Of a stretch of 59,992 nucleotides of DNA, positions 49,682 through 58,555 are shown one piece after another (positions within the stretch are counted from its first letter, which is position 1; each line of letters begins with the position of its first letter). Under the pieces are notes generated by a model. It was not told where the DNA came from, did no database searches, and saw only the letters and a list, made by a program, of their open reading frames with translations. Where the stretch lies: positions 1-59,992 of the forward strand of contig CAKSAM010000014.1 in the NCBI GenBank assembly GCA_934436245.1, given 5' to 3'. Origin of the DNA: an uncultured Acetatifactor sp. (GTDB lineage: Bacteria > Bacillota > Clostridia > Lachnospirales > Lachnospiraceae). The translations under genes and the position numbers were made by a program.

Positions 49682-50833
49682 ATGAGTATGAAACTAAAGA
49701 GAAAACTGAGTGAATTTCTAAAAAGAGAGACGGTTCTGACTGTAGCTGTCTTTTTAGCAATCGTGTCTGCGGTGATGACTCCGCCGGACAGAGAATATGC
49801 AGGATATATTGATTTCCGCACGCTTTCGATTCTTTTCTGCCTGATGACGGTGATGGCAGGATTACAGAAACTGGGTGTTTTCCGTAATATTGCAAAAACG
49901 CTGTTGCGGTATACACAGAATACTATACAGTTGGTAGAGGTATTGGTACTTTTGTGTTTCTTTTTCAGTATGATCATCACTAATGATGTGTCATTGATCA
50001 CGTTTGTACCGTTTACCTTCATTGTGCTGCGGCTGACAGGCGAAGAAGCTGTGAAAAAACTGGCAGTGCCAGTGATCGTTCTGCAGACGATAGCTGCCAA
50101 TCTGGGAAGTATGCTGACGCCGATCGGAAATCCGCAGAATCTGTATTTATATGGGAAAACACAGATGTCCGCTGGAACATTTATACTTTTGATGCTGCCT
50201 TATTCTCTGGTGTCACTGCTTTTACTGGTGATCTGTGGGGTAATTGTGGCAAAACGAAGCAGAATCGAAGTCCGGGGAGCAGAAGTTTTGCTGACAGAAG
50301 ATGAGAAGCTGGAACAAAAGAAATATTTACTTCCGGCATATTTGTTGTTATTTGTGTTGTGTCTGCTGACTGTGGCTCATATGATTCCTTATCCGGTGAC
50401 ATTGGTGACTGTGGCATTGGCGGTTCTTCTTTTAGATCGTGGAACTATGATAAAAGTGGATTATTCTCTTTTACTAACATTTGTGGGCTTCTTTATTTTT
50501 ATAGGAAATATGGGAAGAATGCCTGCATTCTGTGATTTTCTGCAGAAGATTATCGGAGGCAGGGAAGTCATGACGGCCGTGATTGCCAGCCAGGTGATCA
50601 GCAATGTTCCGGCAGCCCTTTTATTATCTGGATTTACGGAAAATATCACGGCACTGATCATCGGCACGAATCTGGGAGGGCTGGGGACGCTGATCGCATC
50701 CATGGCCAGTCTGATCTCTTATAAACAGGTGGTCAGACAGATTCCGGGAGAGAAAAAGAAGTATTTTGGATGGTTTACCATAGCAAATATGGCTTTTTTA
50801 ATGATATTGGTATTGGAAAACTGTCTGCTGTAA
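49682..50833 (+). CDS. SLC13/ArsB-type anion permease
   Basis: About 383 residues, ten or more membrane helices. The family hairpins appear as FFFSMIITNDVSLITFVPFT and NLGSMLTPIGNPQNLYLYGK in the first half and QVISNVPAALLLSGFTENIT and GTNLGGLGTLIASMASLISY in the second, typical of the ion transporter superfamily (citrate, arsenite, phosphate or tricarboxylates). Substrate cannot be told. AAAGGA precedes the ATG at 49682; the start gap to the divergent YtaF-like gene is 79 bases. Confidence 0.88.
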   Translation: MSMKLKRKLSEFLKRETVLTVAVFLAIVSAVMTPPDREYAGYIDFRTLSILFCLMTVMAGLQKLGVFRNIAKTLLRYTQNTIQLVEVLVLLCFFFSMIITNDVSLITFVPFTFIVLRLTGEEAVKKLAVPVIVLQTIAANLGSMLTPIGNPQNLYLYGKTQMSAGTFILLMLPYSLVSLLLLVICGVIVAKRSRIEVRGAEVLLTEDEKLEQKKYLLPAYLLLFVLCLLTVAHMIPYPVTLVTVALAVLLLDRGTMIKVDYSLLLTFVGFFIFIGNMGRMPAFCDFLQKIIGGREVMTAVIASQVISNVPAALLLSGFTENITALIIGTNLGGLGTLIASMASLISYKQVVRQIPGEKKKYFGWFTIANMAFLMILVLENCLL

Positions 50834-50907
50834 CTATAGAAAGCAGTCTGTTTGCCGGAAAAGGCAGAAAAGATGGCAATAACTAAAAAATCTGGGAGGT
50901 ATTCGTC

Positions 50908-51468
50908 ATGACAGAAGATATGACAATCATTGCAGAGGAGGCTTATTCCGCAGCCAGGGAGATCCTGGAGAAAGCTAAGCTGGAGGTGGGAGAACTGTTT
51001 GTGGTAGGGTGTTCCACCAGCGAGGTGGGCGGCGCATCCATCGGTACTTATTCCAGCCCGGAGCTGGCAGAGATGGTCTTCGGCGGAATCTATCAGGCAA
51101 CGCAGGAAGCAGGTGTCTATCTGGCAGCCCAGTGTTGTGAACACCTGAACCGCGCACTGATCCTGGAAAAAGAGGCAGCCGTAAAATACGGTTATCCTAT
51201 GGTCAATGTGGTTCCCCAGCCCAAGGCGGGAGGATCCTTCGCTACGGCAGCTTATAAGGCATTTGAACATCCGGTGGCAGTAGAACATATTCAGGCGGCA
51301 GCGGGAATGGATATCGGAGATACGTTGATCGGAATGCATTTGAGAGATGTGGCAGTACCGGTGCGTCTCCGGACCGGACAGATCGGAGACGCCCATGTGG
51401 TATGCGCCCGTACCAGACCGAAATTCATCGGCGGTGGCAGGGCTGTCTATGACGAAGAATTAATGTAG
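50908..51468 (+). CDS. YwlG/UPF0340-family protein (TIGR01440)
   Basis: A 186-residue protein: FVVGCSTSEVGGASIGTYSS, VYLAAQCCEHLNRALILEKE and VPQPKAGGSFATAAYKAFEH are the conserved blocks of UPF0340/TIGR01440. The function is unknown; the fold is thought to be Rossmann-like. Length agrees with the family. GGGAGG precedes the ATG. Confidence 0.93.
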   Translation: MTEDMTIIAEEAYSAAREILEKAKLEVGELFVVGCSTSEVGGASIGTYSSPELAEMVFGGIYQATQEAGVYLAAQCCEHLNRALILEKEAAVKYGYPMVNVVPQPKAGGSFATAAYKAFEHPVAVEHIQAAAGMDIGDTLIGMHLRDVAVPVRLRTGQIGDAHVVCARTRPKFIGGGRAVYDEELM

Positions 51469-51518
51469 TGCAATCGTACGAATTTGTAAGCAGTGAGTTC
51501 TGAGGGTGGGATCAGGAA

Positions 51519-52691
51519 CTAATTCTGCGGCATTTTGCGGAAGTAGTCACGGATCCACCGTCCGGATTCATTGAAGTCCTCATCGGTCCAGTCGGAGAGA
51601 GTCGTGCTGGCAGCCTTGAAGACGCTGCTGCTTTCGTCCTTGTTCGCCAGATTCCAGCAGCAGAAGCTGATCTGATATTTGTTCAGCAGATCCAGCCACT
51701 TGGTCGTGGAATCGAAGTCATTGGCACCATTGCCGGAGGCGTCACACATACCGAATTCGCTGACGAAGACCGGAAGATTGTTCTGTGCGCAGGTCTCCAG
51801 GCGGTTACGCAGGTCATCTTTGTGGGTGCCTGCGTAAAAATGCAGGGTATACATTACATTATCAAAGGTAAGCGGGGAAGCTGCGGCTTTGTCGATCTCC
51901 TGGCTCCAGGTAGGGGTTCCTACGAGGATGACGGCATCCGGCTTCTGTTCCCGGATCACCGGGATGACTTCCTCGGCATAGGACTTGATGCTGTCCCAGG
52001 AGGTACCGCTGTTGGGCTCATTACAGATCTCATAGAGCACATTGTCGTTGTCGGCAAAAGTTTCCGACATTTCCCGGAAAAAGGCGATCGCCTCATCTTT
52101 GTTCTGATTCGGGTCACAATCACTTAAAATATGCCAGTCTACGATCACGTACATTCCAAGCTCTGTGGCATAGGATACACCGTCTCTTAACAGCTGCTTC
52201 AGCTGTTCCTTATCACCGCCGGCGCAATAACCGCCGTACTCCGCTGTATACATGGCGAGGCGGATACAGTTGGTATTCCAGTCGTCCCGCAGGGTACGGA
52301 AGGAATCATAATTGATATACTGGGGGAACCAGGCAATACCGTGGGTGGACATACCGTAGAGCTGGACAGTGTTCCCGTCTGCATCGGTCAGCTTCCCGTT
52401 CTCCACATGGAGAGCGCCGTGCTGTCCGAAAGGAGTGGAGTCATCGACAGAGGGCGCCTCGGAAACTGCTGGTTCGGTTTCAGCGGGCTGTGCCCCGGAT
52501 GCTTCGGAGGACGATGTTTGTTCAGAGGAAGCGGTGCTTTCGTTGACGGTTTCCGTGATGGCAGCAGACGCTTCGGGGGAAGCAGATGTAGCGGCTTCAT
52601 TTGACGTATCCTGCCTGCCGCAGCCGGCGAGAGCACAGGTGCCTAAGGCTGCCAGTACAGCACAGCTGAGCGTTTTTTTTAAAATAGACAT
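51519..52691 (-). CDS. GH5 cellulase-type glycoside hydrolase, lipoprotein
   Basis: About 390 residues. Lipoprotein signal LSCAVLAALGTCALAGCGRQ, an Ala/Ser/Glu/Thr linker of about 60 residues, then a complete GH5 barrel: LYGMSTHGIAWFPQYIN, NCIRLAMYTAEYGG, MYVIVDWHILSD, the acid/base in YEICNEPNSGTSW and the nucleophile in PVFVSEFGMCDASGNG. It closely resembles Clostridium endo-beta-1,4-glucanases of subfamily GH5_2. It acts at the cell surface on beta-glucans. The ATG at 52691 has AGAGG upstream. Confidence 0.93.
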   Translation of the reverse strand: MSILKKTLSCAVLAALGTCALAGCGRQDTSNEAATSASPEASAAITETVNESTASSEQTSSSEASGAQPAETEPAVSEAPSVDDSTPFGQHGALHVENGKLTDADGNTVQLYGMSTHGIAWFPQYINYDSFRTLRDDWNTNCIRLAMYTAEYGGYCAGGDKEQLKQLLRDGVSYATELGMYVIVDWHILSDCDPNQNKDEAIAFFREMSETFADNDNVLYEICNEPNSGTSWDSIKSYAEEVIPVIREQKPDAVILVGTPTWSQEIDKAAASPLTFDNVMYTLHFYAGTHKDDLRNRLETCAQNNLPVFVSEFGMCDASGNGANDFDSTTKWLDLLNKYQISFCCWNLANKDESSSVFKAASTTLSDWTDEDFNESGRWIRDYFRKMPQN

Positions 52692-52897
52692 AATAACCTC
52701 TTTTCTTATTCGAGTTCGAGAATCAACGAATGAAAATATAAACAACGGGTTACCTTTTAAAACTAAAACAAGCACTTACAACAAATATTATAATTGTGTC
52801 TGTGAAGCTTGGCAAGAAATGATTGCCCGCGGATAGGAGCTGTGATACAGTTAATGGGAACAGAGTTCGGAATAGAGGACAGAGATGGAGGAAACCT

Positions 52898-54325
52898 ATG
52901 CTTCCGCAGTCATTTACAGAGAGAATGCAGGGACTTTTGGGGTCGGAATATGAAGAGTTCCTGGCAAGCTTTGAACATGAGAAATATCAGGCATTGCGTC
53001 TGAATCCGTTAAAAAAGGATGACATGTCTGTCATAACAGAAAAAGTAAAGCAGACTTTTCAGTTGCAGCCGGTTCCCTGGGCGGAGAACGGATATTACTA
53101 TACCAAAGAGGACCAGCCGGGAAAGCATCCCTGGCATGAAGCAGGACTTTATTATATCCAGGAACCCAGTGCCATGGCACCTGTGACACTACTGTCACCA
53201 CAGCCCGGAGAGCGGATCCTCGATCTATGTGCTGCTCCCGGAGGGAAAAGTACCCAGATCGCATCAGCGATGGAGGGAGAGGGACTGCTGGTCACGAATG
53301 AGATCCACCCGGCGAGGGCGAAAATACTCTCGGAGAACGTGGAGCGCATGGGCATCCGCAACGCCTGTGTATTGAATGAGACGCCGGAGCACCTGGCGGA
53401 TATTTTCGAGGAATATTTTGACCGGATCCTGGTGGATGCGCCCTGCTCTGGAGAGGGAATGTTTCGGAAGAACGAAGTGGCCTGTGAGGAATGGAGCCCG
53501 GAAAATGTACAGTTATGTGCAGACAGACAGGACGGGATCCTGGAGTGTGCGGCACGGATGTTAGTCCCGGGAGGCAGACTGGTATATTCTACCTGCACCT
53601 TTGCGCCTGCGGAAAATGAAGGCAGCATCAGCCGTTTCCTGGCAAAGCATGAGGAATTCGAGATTGTCCCCATCGATAAAAAGGAACTGGGGATCCCGGA
53701 AGGCTGCGACGGTATTCCCGGTTGTGTAGAGAATCCGGCACCCGGCATTACAGGGACTTTACGTCTGTGGCCCCATAAGTTACGTGGAGAGGGACATTAT
53801 GCCGCAGTATTACAGAAAAAGGGAGAGCTTCCGGAAGGTTATCAGCCGGTGAGTGCCACCGGACCAGAGAAGGGAATTCCGGCGAAGAATCTGACAAAAG
53901 ACTGGGCAGAGTATTTTAACTTCGCAAAAGAGACCTTTTCGGAGGAGCAGACGATCAAAGCAGGACTATGCACTGCCGGAGAAGGCTTTCTGGCATTTGG
54001 CGATAACCTGTATCGAATGCCGGATAGAATGCCCGGGGTGAAAGGACTGAAGGTATTGCGACCGGGACTTCATCTGGGCACCTTGAAAAAGAACCGTTTT
54101 GAACCGGCGCATGCGTTAGCACTGGCACTGCGCCCGGAGGATGTGAAGCATGTGTGGAAGCTGTCTGTGGAGGAAGCCGCGGCTTATCTGAAGGGACAGA
54201 CTTTTTCTGCGGAAGGCGAGAAGGGCTGGTATCTGATCTGCGTGGACGGCTGTAGCCTTGGCTGGGGGAAACTGGCAGGCGGAATCATGAAAAATCATTA
54301 TCCCAAGGGGCTTCGGAAGGGATAA
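52898..54325 (+). CDS. RsmF/NOL1-NOP2-Sun-family rRNA m5C methyltransferase
   Basis: About 475 residues. SAM-binding motif LDLCAAPGGKSTQIASAM, NEIHPARAKILSENVERM, the motif IV Cys in VDAPCSGEGMFRKNE and the catalytic Cys in VYSTCTFAPAENEGS. The C-terminal domain (WAEYFNFAKETFSEEQ onward) matches RsmF-type extensions with a PUA-like end. It would methylate a cytosine in 16S rRNA. GGAGG precedes the ATG at 52898. The pseudouridine synthase gene follows by 27 bases. Confidence 0.93.
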   Translation: MLPQSFTERMQGLLGSEYEEFLASFEHEKYQALRLNPLKKDDMSVITEKVKQTFQLQPVPWAENGYYYTKEDQPGKHPWHEAGLYYIQEPSAMAPVTLLSPQPGERILDLCAAPGGKSTQIASAMEGEGLLVTNEIHPARAKILSENVERMGIRNACVLNETPEHLADIFEEYFDRILVDAPCSGEGMFRKNEVACEEWSPENVQLCADRQDGILECAARMLVPGGRLVYSTCTFAPAENEGSISRFLAKHEEFEIVPIDKKELGIPEGCDGIPGCVENPAPGITGTLRLWPHKLRGEGHYAAVLQKKGELPEGYQPVSATGPEKGIPAKNLTKDWAEYFNFAKETFSEEQTIKAGLCTAGEGFLAFGDNLYRMPDRMPGVKGLKVLRPGLHLGTLKKNRFEPAHALALALRPEDVKHVWKLSVEEAAAYLKGQTFSAEGEKGWYLICVDGCSLGWGKLAGGIMKNHYPKGLRKG

Positions 54326-54352
54326 CGGATCACGACGATAAGGACATTTTAT

Positions 54353-55123
54353 ATGAGAACAGAAATAGTATACGAAGATAAGAGTATTATGGTTGTCCGA
54401 AAACCGGCGGGACTGGCGGTGCAGTCCGCAGGGATCGGACAACCGGATGTGGTCAGCGAGTTGAAATCCTATCTTGCAAAGCTTCCCAATGCGGGGAGGC
54501 CGGTACCGGGAAAAGGAGAGCCGTATCTGGGCATAGTCCACAGACTGGATCAGCCGGTGGAAGGACTGTTGGTATTTGCCAAAGACAAAAAGGCAGCAGC
54601 GGCATTGTCGAAGCAATTAACAGAAGGTGCTCTGAATAAACATTATTATGCAGTACTCTGTGGATATCCTGACTGCCCGGAGGGGGATCTTGTGGATTAC
54701 CTTCGCAAGGAAGGTAATATGGCGATGGCAGTGACCGGCAGGGAGCAGGAATTTGCAGATGCGAAGATTGCCACGCTGCACTATCGCATTTTGGAAGAGA
54801 TCAACGATCCTTCTCCGCTTGCACTTGCAGATGTAACGATCGGGACCGGGCGGTTTCATCAGATCCGGGTGCAGTTCGCACATGCGGGATTTCCGCTGCT
54901 GGGAGATACGAAGTATGGAACGGCAGCGCTAAATGAGGCGATGCCTGCGCAGAAATACCGCGGCGTAGCACTATGCGCGTATTCTCTGGAGCTTGTCCAT
55001 CCCATTTCCGGGAAAAAGATGGGATTCCGGGTAGTGCCGAAAAATCCGGCATTTGCGGGTTTTGCGATGGAGAAATTGAAAAAACTCACAGAAAATGAAA
55101 CCGGAATCTCCAAAAGGGGATAA
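54353..55123 (+). CDS. RluA-family pseudouridine synthase
   Basis: A 256-residue enzyme: YEDKSIMVVRKPAGLAVQS at the start and the catalytic motif HRLDQPVEGLLVFAKDKKAA, whose Asp attacks the uridine. FHQIRVQFAHAGFPLLGDTK is the second conserved block. No S4 domain is present, so it is the short form. It isomerises uridines in rRNA or tRNA; the target is unknown. Paired with the RsmF-like gene. Confidence 0.92.
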   Translation: MRTEIVYEDKSIMVVRKPAGLAVQSAGIGQPDVVSELKSYLAKLPNAGRPVPGKGEPYLGIVHRLDQPVEGLLVFAKDKKAAAALSKQLTEGALNKHYYAVLCGYPDCPEGDLVDYLRKEGNMAMAVTGREQEFADAKIATLHYRILEEINDPSPLALADVTIGTGRFHQIRVQFAHAGFPLLGDTKYGTAALNEAMPAQKYRGVALCAYSLELVHPISGKKMGFRVVPKNPAFAGFAMEKLKKLTENETGISKRG

Positions 55124-55169
55124 AAAAGGTCTCTGAGAGTACACTAATCCCAAAAAGGGAGTGTGCGGA

Positions 55170-56252
55170 ATGGACTGGGGAGAATTCGGTAAAAACATGA
55201 TAGGAAAAAAGATGATAGTACTGCTTGCGGTGACGGGAGCAGTCTATTTTTTTCTGCAATATCTGACACCTCTTCTGGCACCGGTGCTGCTGGCGATGCT
55301 GTTCGTCACGATATTCGGACCGATGATGAAACGGATGAACCGCAAACTGCATTTTCCAAGACCCTTAAGCGCCATAGTGCTTCTGATCCTGGCGACACTG
55401 CTGTTGGCTGTACTGTTATGGGTACTGAGTTCCTGGGTGCTGGGAAGTCTGCCGGTGTGGATCCGGAGTATGGATGCGAGGGAGCAGGAGTGGCTGGCGA
55501 TGGTACGGAATTTATGCCACGGTGTGGGAGAGATCATTGGTGTGGACGCTTCCTATCTGGAAAATACGGTCAGCGGCAGATTGCAGGAGGGACTGGATTC
55601 GCTGGAGGAAAATATTCTGCCGGGGATGCTGTCGCAATCCATGCAGTATGTGCGGTGGTTTGCGGAGCTGGGAGGATTCCTGGTGACATTTCTCATTGCG
55701 TCGGTACTGCTGGCGAAAGACTATGACGGGATCATGAACCATCTGTTGGATCAGGAGTCCTGCCATGTGCTGTTGGAGGTGATCTGTGGGATCGTCCGCT
55801 ATATCGCTACCTTTGTAAAAGCGCAGGGGATCATCATGTCGGCGATCGCACTGACGGCAGCGGCTACGTTAGGAATCGTGGGGATAAAGCACGGAGTGCT
55901 GTGGGGGATCCTGGCGGGGATTCTGGATGCGCTGCCTTTTATTGGCACAGGGGTGGTGCTGGTGCCACTGGGAATCTGGCAGCTATTGGAGGGAAGCTTC
56001 GGTAGAGCGCTTATCTGCGGCGTGCTGTATGTGGTATGTATTTTCCTGCGGGAGATACTGGAGCCCCGTCTCATCGGCAGGAAAATAGGAGTGTCTCCCA
56101 TTGCTGTATTGGTGTCGTTGTATGCCGGAATCCGGCTGTTCGGCGTCTGGGGGATCATCAAGGGACCGTTGGGATTTGTGCTGATCTACGAGACGTATCA
56201 TAGCCTGTCTAAGATGGCTGACCGGCAGAAAAACGGAGAGGATCGCTCCTGA
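55170..56252 (+). CDS. AI-2E-family transporter-like permease
   Basis: About 360 residues. Two N-terminal helices, a helical cytosolic or external loop, and the C-terminal core of six helices with LPFIGTGVVLVPLGIWQLLE and LEPRLIGRKIGVSPIAVLVS, the signature of the AI-2E/PerM family. Members export AI-2-type signals or act as sodium/proton antiporters. The ATG at 55170 is preferred over GTG at 55161; AAAGGGAG is nearby. Confidence 0.9.
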   Translation: MDWGEFGKNMIGKKMIVLLAVTGAVYFFLQYLTPLLAPVLLAMLFVTIFGPMMKRMNRKLHFPRPLSAIVLLILATLLLAVLLWVLSSWVLGSLPVWIRSMDAREQEWLAMVRNLCHGVGEIIGVDASYLENTVSGRLQEGLDSLEENILPGMLSQSMQYVRWFAELGGFLVTFLIASVLLAKDYDGIMNHLLDQESCHVLLEVICGIVRYIATFVKAQGIIMSAIALTAAATLGIVGIKHGVLWGILAGILDALPFIGTGVVLVPLGIWQLLEGSFGRALICGVLYVVCIFLREILEPRLIGRKIGVSPIAVLVSLYAGIRLFGVWGIIKGPLGFVLIYETYHSLSKMADRQKNGEDRS

Positions 56253-56339
56253 GAAAAGATTGACGAAAGAAGTCCGGAAAGCTATCATGAAAGGGAATAA
56301 AATTCCGATGGTCGGAGAAGGTTCGGAGAGAAGAAGCCT

Positions 56340-57977
56340 ATGGCAAAAAATACAAAACACAAGAAAACAGAATCCGTAGCAGAGACGCTTTGCAGCTTTA
56401 GCGGATTTTTATGTGACATCGTGATCAGCGTGTATATGATCGTGATTCTGATGGTACTCCCTATTTACAATAAAGGATATGCCCAGATCGGTACGGAGAA
56501 GGAAAAATTTTTCATCAAGAGTATGACCTACGGAGGAAAAGCTTTGCTGCCGGTGTTCTTACTGTGGCTTCTTTTCCGGCTGGTTACAGCAGTTCAGAAA
56601 AAGGAGTTGTCGAAGTTCACGGAATGGCCGGTGGGATTATGGAAGAATCTGAGTGTGACGGACAGATTTGCAGTATTTTATGGAATTGCGGTTTTATTAT
56701 CCTATCTGTTTACAAATTACCGGGAGGAAGCATTGTGGGGAACAGCGTCCTGGCGGATGGGAATGTGGACGCAGCTGGGAGCGGTCATCGTGTATTTTAT
56801 GATCTCCCGCATGTGGCAGTGGAAGAGCTGGATCCCGGCACTGGTACTGCCGGTGTCGGCAGTGGTATTTTTCCTGGGATATGTGAACAAGTTCGGTCTG
56901 CTTCCGGTGGATCCGGAGTACGTGACCCCTTCCTTTATCTCGACGATCGGAAACATTAACTGGTACTGTGGGTATCTGGTGACGATATTGTTCGGTGGTG
57001 TCTATCTGCTGTGGCGGATGGAGGAGATGACCTGGAAAAAGCTGCTGCTGATGGCATATGTGACGATCGGATTCGCCTCGCTGGCGACCCAGGGAAGCAG
57101 CAGTGGGATGGTGACATTCGCAGTGGTCATGTTCGTATTATTCGGGATGTCCGTGAAGGACAGTGCCCGGATGGAGTGTTTCTGGCAGGAGATGACACTG
57201 TTTTCCGCAGCGTGTCTGATTACCTGTGTTCTCCGTCGGCTGAATGTATTTTCCAGGGAACTGATCCTGGAAGGAATTACAGATCTGCTGACGTTTTCGA
57301 TTGCGGGTATATTTATGACGATCCTGTCGGGAATTATTTTGTATTGGATACACAGAACCCGGGTAAGACGGAGTTATCCGGAGAAACTGTTACATAGAAT
57401 TTATTGCGGAATTGCCATTGCGGTGCCGGCTATGATATTGCTTGTTTTGTTACTGACGCTGATCAATACCTTAGCCGGTGGTGCGTTGACTCCCAACATC
57501 ACAGACCCGAATGTGACAAAATGGCTGACGTTTAATGTCAGCTGGGGGAGTGCCCGGGGCGGTACCTGGGCAGCAGGCGCCAGATGCTTCTGGGAGGCGG
57601 ATTTTTTACATAAAATATTCGGCGTAGGACCGGATTGCCTGTATGCATTTTTATCCAACGAGGGAAGTGTGGGACTGCAGACGATGGTGAATGACCGTTT
57701 TGGCGGAAACCGGCTTACGAATGCACACAATGAATGGCTGACGATTCTGGTGGATATGGGAGTGCTGGGATTGGTCAGCTACGCCGGGATGATGATCACG
57801 GCGATCAGAGATTTCCTTCGTGCCGGAGAGAACAGGATGCTGGTCGGAGCCTGCGGAATATGCGTGCTGGCGTATACAGTGAATAATATGTTCAGTTTTC
57901 AGCAGGTGATGAATATTTCGACGGTGTTTGTGATAATGGGGATAGGAGAGAATTTGCGGTCTGCGCCCGAACGGTGA
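56340..57977 (+). CDS. O-antigen-ligase-like (Wzy_C) membrane protein
   Basis: A 545-residue protein with about 12 membrane helices. The large extracytoplasmic loop near 395-470 has GGTWAAGARCFWEADFLHKI and the conserved RLTNAHNEWLTILVDMGVLG, the H-N-x-x-L signature of Wzy_C/O-antigen ligases, before two more helices. Members join or polymerise cell-surface glycans. The last codons (RSAPER) overlap a tRNA-Pro-like repeat that continues downstream. Confidence 0.87.
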   Translation: MAKNTKHKKTESVAETLCSFSGFLCDIVISVYMIVILMVLPIYNKGYAQIGTEKEKFFIKSMTYGGKALLPVFLLWLLFRLVTAVQKKELSKFTEWPVGLWKNLSVTDRFAVFYGIAVLLSYLFTNYREEALWGTASWRMGMWTQLGAVIVYFMISRMWQWKSWIPALVLPVSAVVFFLGYVNKFGLLPVDPEYVTPSFISTIGNINWYCGYLVTILFGGVYLLWRMEEMTWKKLLLMAYVTIGFASLATQGSSSGMVTFAVVMFVLFGMSVKDSARMECFWQEMTLFSAACLITCVLRRLNVFSRELILEGITDLLTFSIAGIFMTILSGIILYWIHRTRVRRSYPEKLLHRIYCGIAIAVPAMILLVLLLTLINTLAGGALTPNITDPNVTKWLTFNVSWGSARGGTWAAGARCFWEADFLHKIFGVGPDCLYAFLSNEGSVGLQTMVNDRFGGNRLTNAHNEWLTILVDMGVLGLVSYAGMMITAIRDFLRAGENRMLVGACGICVLAYTVNNMFSFQQVMNISTVFVIMGIGENLRSAPER

Positions 57978-58300
57978 GTTCGAGCCAGTTGGAGGTCGTA
58001 AGTTCAATACATTGAGATAGACATGATTCGAACTTGCGGTCTCCGCTCCGCTCCGGTCGGTCCAGGCCGAGGTCCCCCGGACCTCGTGGGTCTTCGCTCC
58101 GCTCCGGTCGGTCCAGGCCGAGGTCCCCCGGACCTCGTGGTTCTCCGCTCCGCTTCGGTCGGCTCAAAGCCGAGGTCCCCTGGACCTCGTGGTTCTCCGC
58201 TCCGCTCCGGTCGTCTCAGGCCGAGGTCCCCCGGACCTCGTGAGACCTCTGCGCCCGAACGATGTGTTCGAGCCAGCTAGAGGACGTAAGTTTGGATATA
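57958..58300 (-). other. Decayed tRNA-Pro copies interrupted by repeats
   Basis: GATTCGAACTTGCG at 58024-58037 equals 14 bases of the T arm of the intact tRNA-Pro (58362-58375). GACCTCTGCG-CCCGAACG near 58243-58260 matches its next part, with one base missing. Between them lies the four-unit GC repeat. A further related piece (CTGCGCCCGAACGG) starts at 57960 inside the upstream gene end. None can fold as a tRNA. Confidence 0.6.
58041..58243. repeat. Four tandem 51-52-bp GC-rich palindromic repeats
   Basis: Units start at about 58045, 58096, 58147 and 58199. Each holds GCTCCGCT(C/T)CGG, a short spacer and the hairpin GAGGTCC-CC(C/T)-GGACCTC. Unit three is the most diverged. A single copy lies at 43963 beside tRNA-Gly. 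Frames across the array give only repetitive Arg/Pro/Ser peptides and are not genes. Confidence 0.85.
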
Positions 58301-58311
58301 TCATGACAAAC

Positions 58312-58347
58312 AAAAATAGGTTCTCACAAATGTGAGAACCTATTTTT
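58312..58347 (-). terminator. Terminator of tRNA-Pro
   Basis: A 17-bp perfect inverted repeat (AAAAATAGGTTCTCACA with TGTGAGAACCTATTTTT), directly downstream of the tRNA on the minus strand. Confidence 0.88.
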
Positions 58348-58349
58348 AG

Positions 58350-58423
58350 TCGTCGCGACAAGATTCGAACTTGCGACCTCTGCGTCCCGAACGCAGCGCT
58401 CTACCAAACTGAGCCACGCGACG
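58350..58423 (-). tRNA. tRNA-Pro (CGG)
   Basis: A 74-nt cloverleaf on the minus strand: acceptor CGTCGCG with CGCGACG plus A, D arm with TTTGGTAGAGC, anticodon stem TGCGT/ACGCA with loop TCGGG (CGG), T loop TTCGAAT. CCA not encoded. Confidence 0.95.
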
Positions 58424-58555
58424 ATTTTGTTAACACGAATCGCGTCAACATTAAAATAATAAATAAAAACCCATTGATTGTCAAGCAAAAAACGAATATG
58501 ATAGAAGAAAAAGTTGCAAAAGCGATAAAACCACGAAATTAAGAGAGGAAATTCT

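Noticed and set aside
49015..50100. N-terminal extension of the YtaF-like protein to 361 residues
   Set aside because: It covers the divergent permease start and its promoter region; the 195-residue form matches the family length.
58041..58243. CRISPR array
   Set aside because: Units are contiguous without unique spacers, and no cas genes lie nearby.
57892..58361. Open frames across the 51-52-bp repeat array
   Set aside because: Peptides are only the translated repeat (Arg/Ser/Pro/Gly), on both strands, and overlap tRNA remnants.
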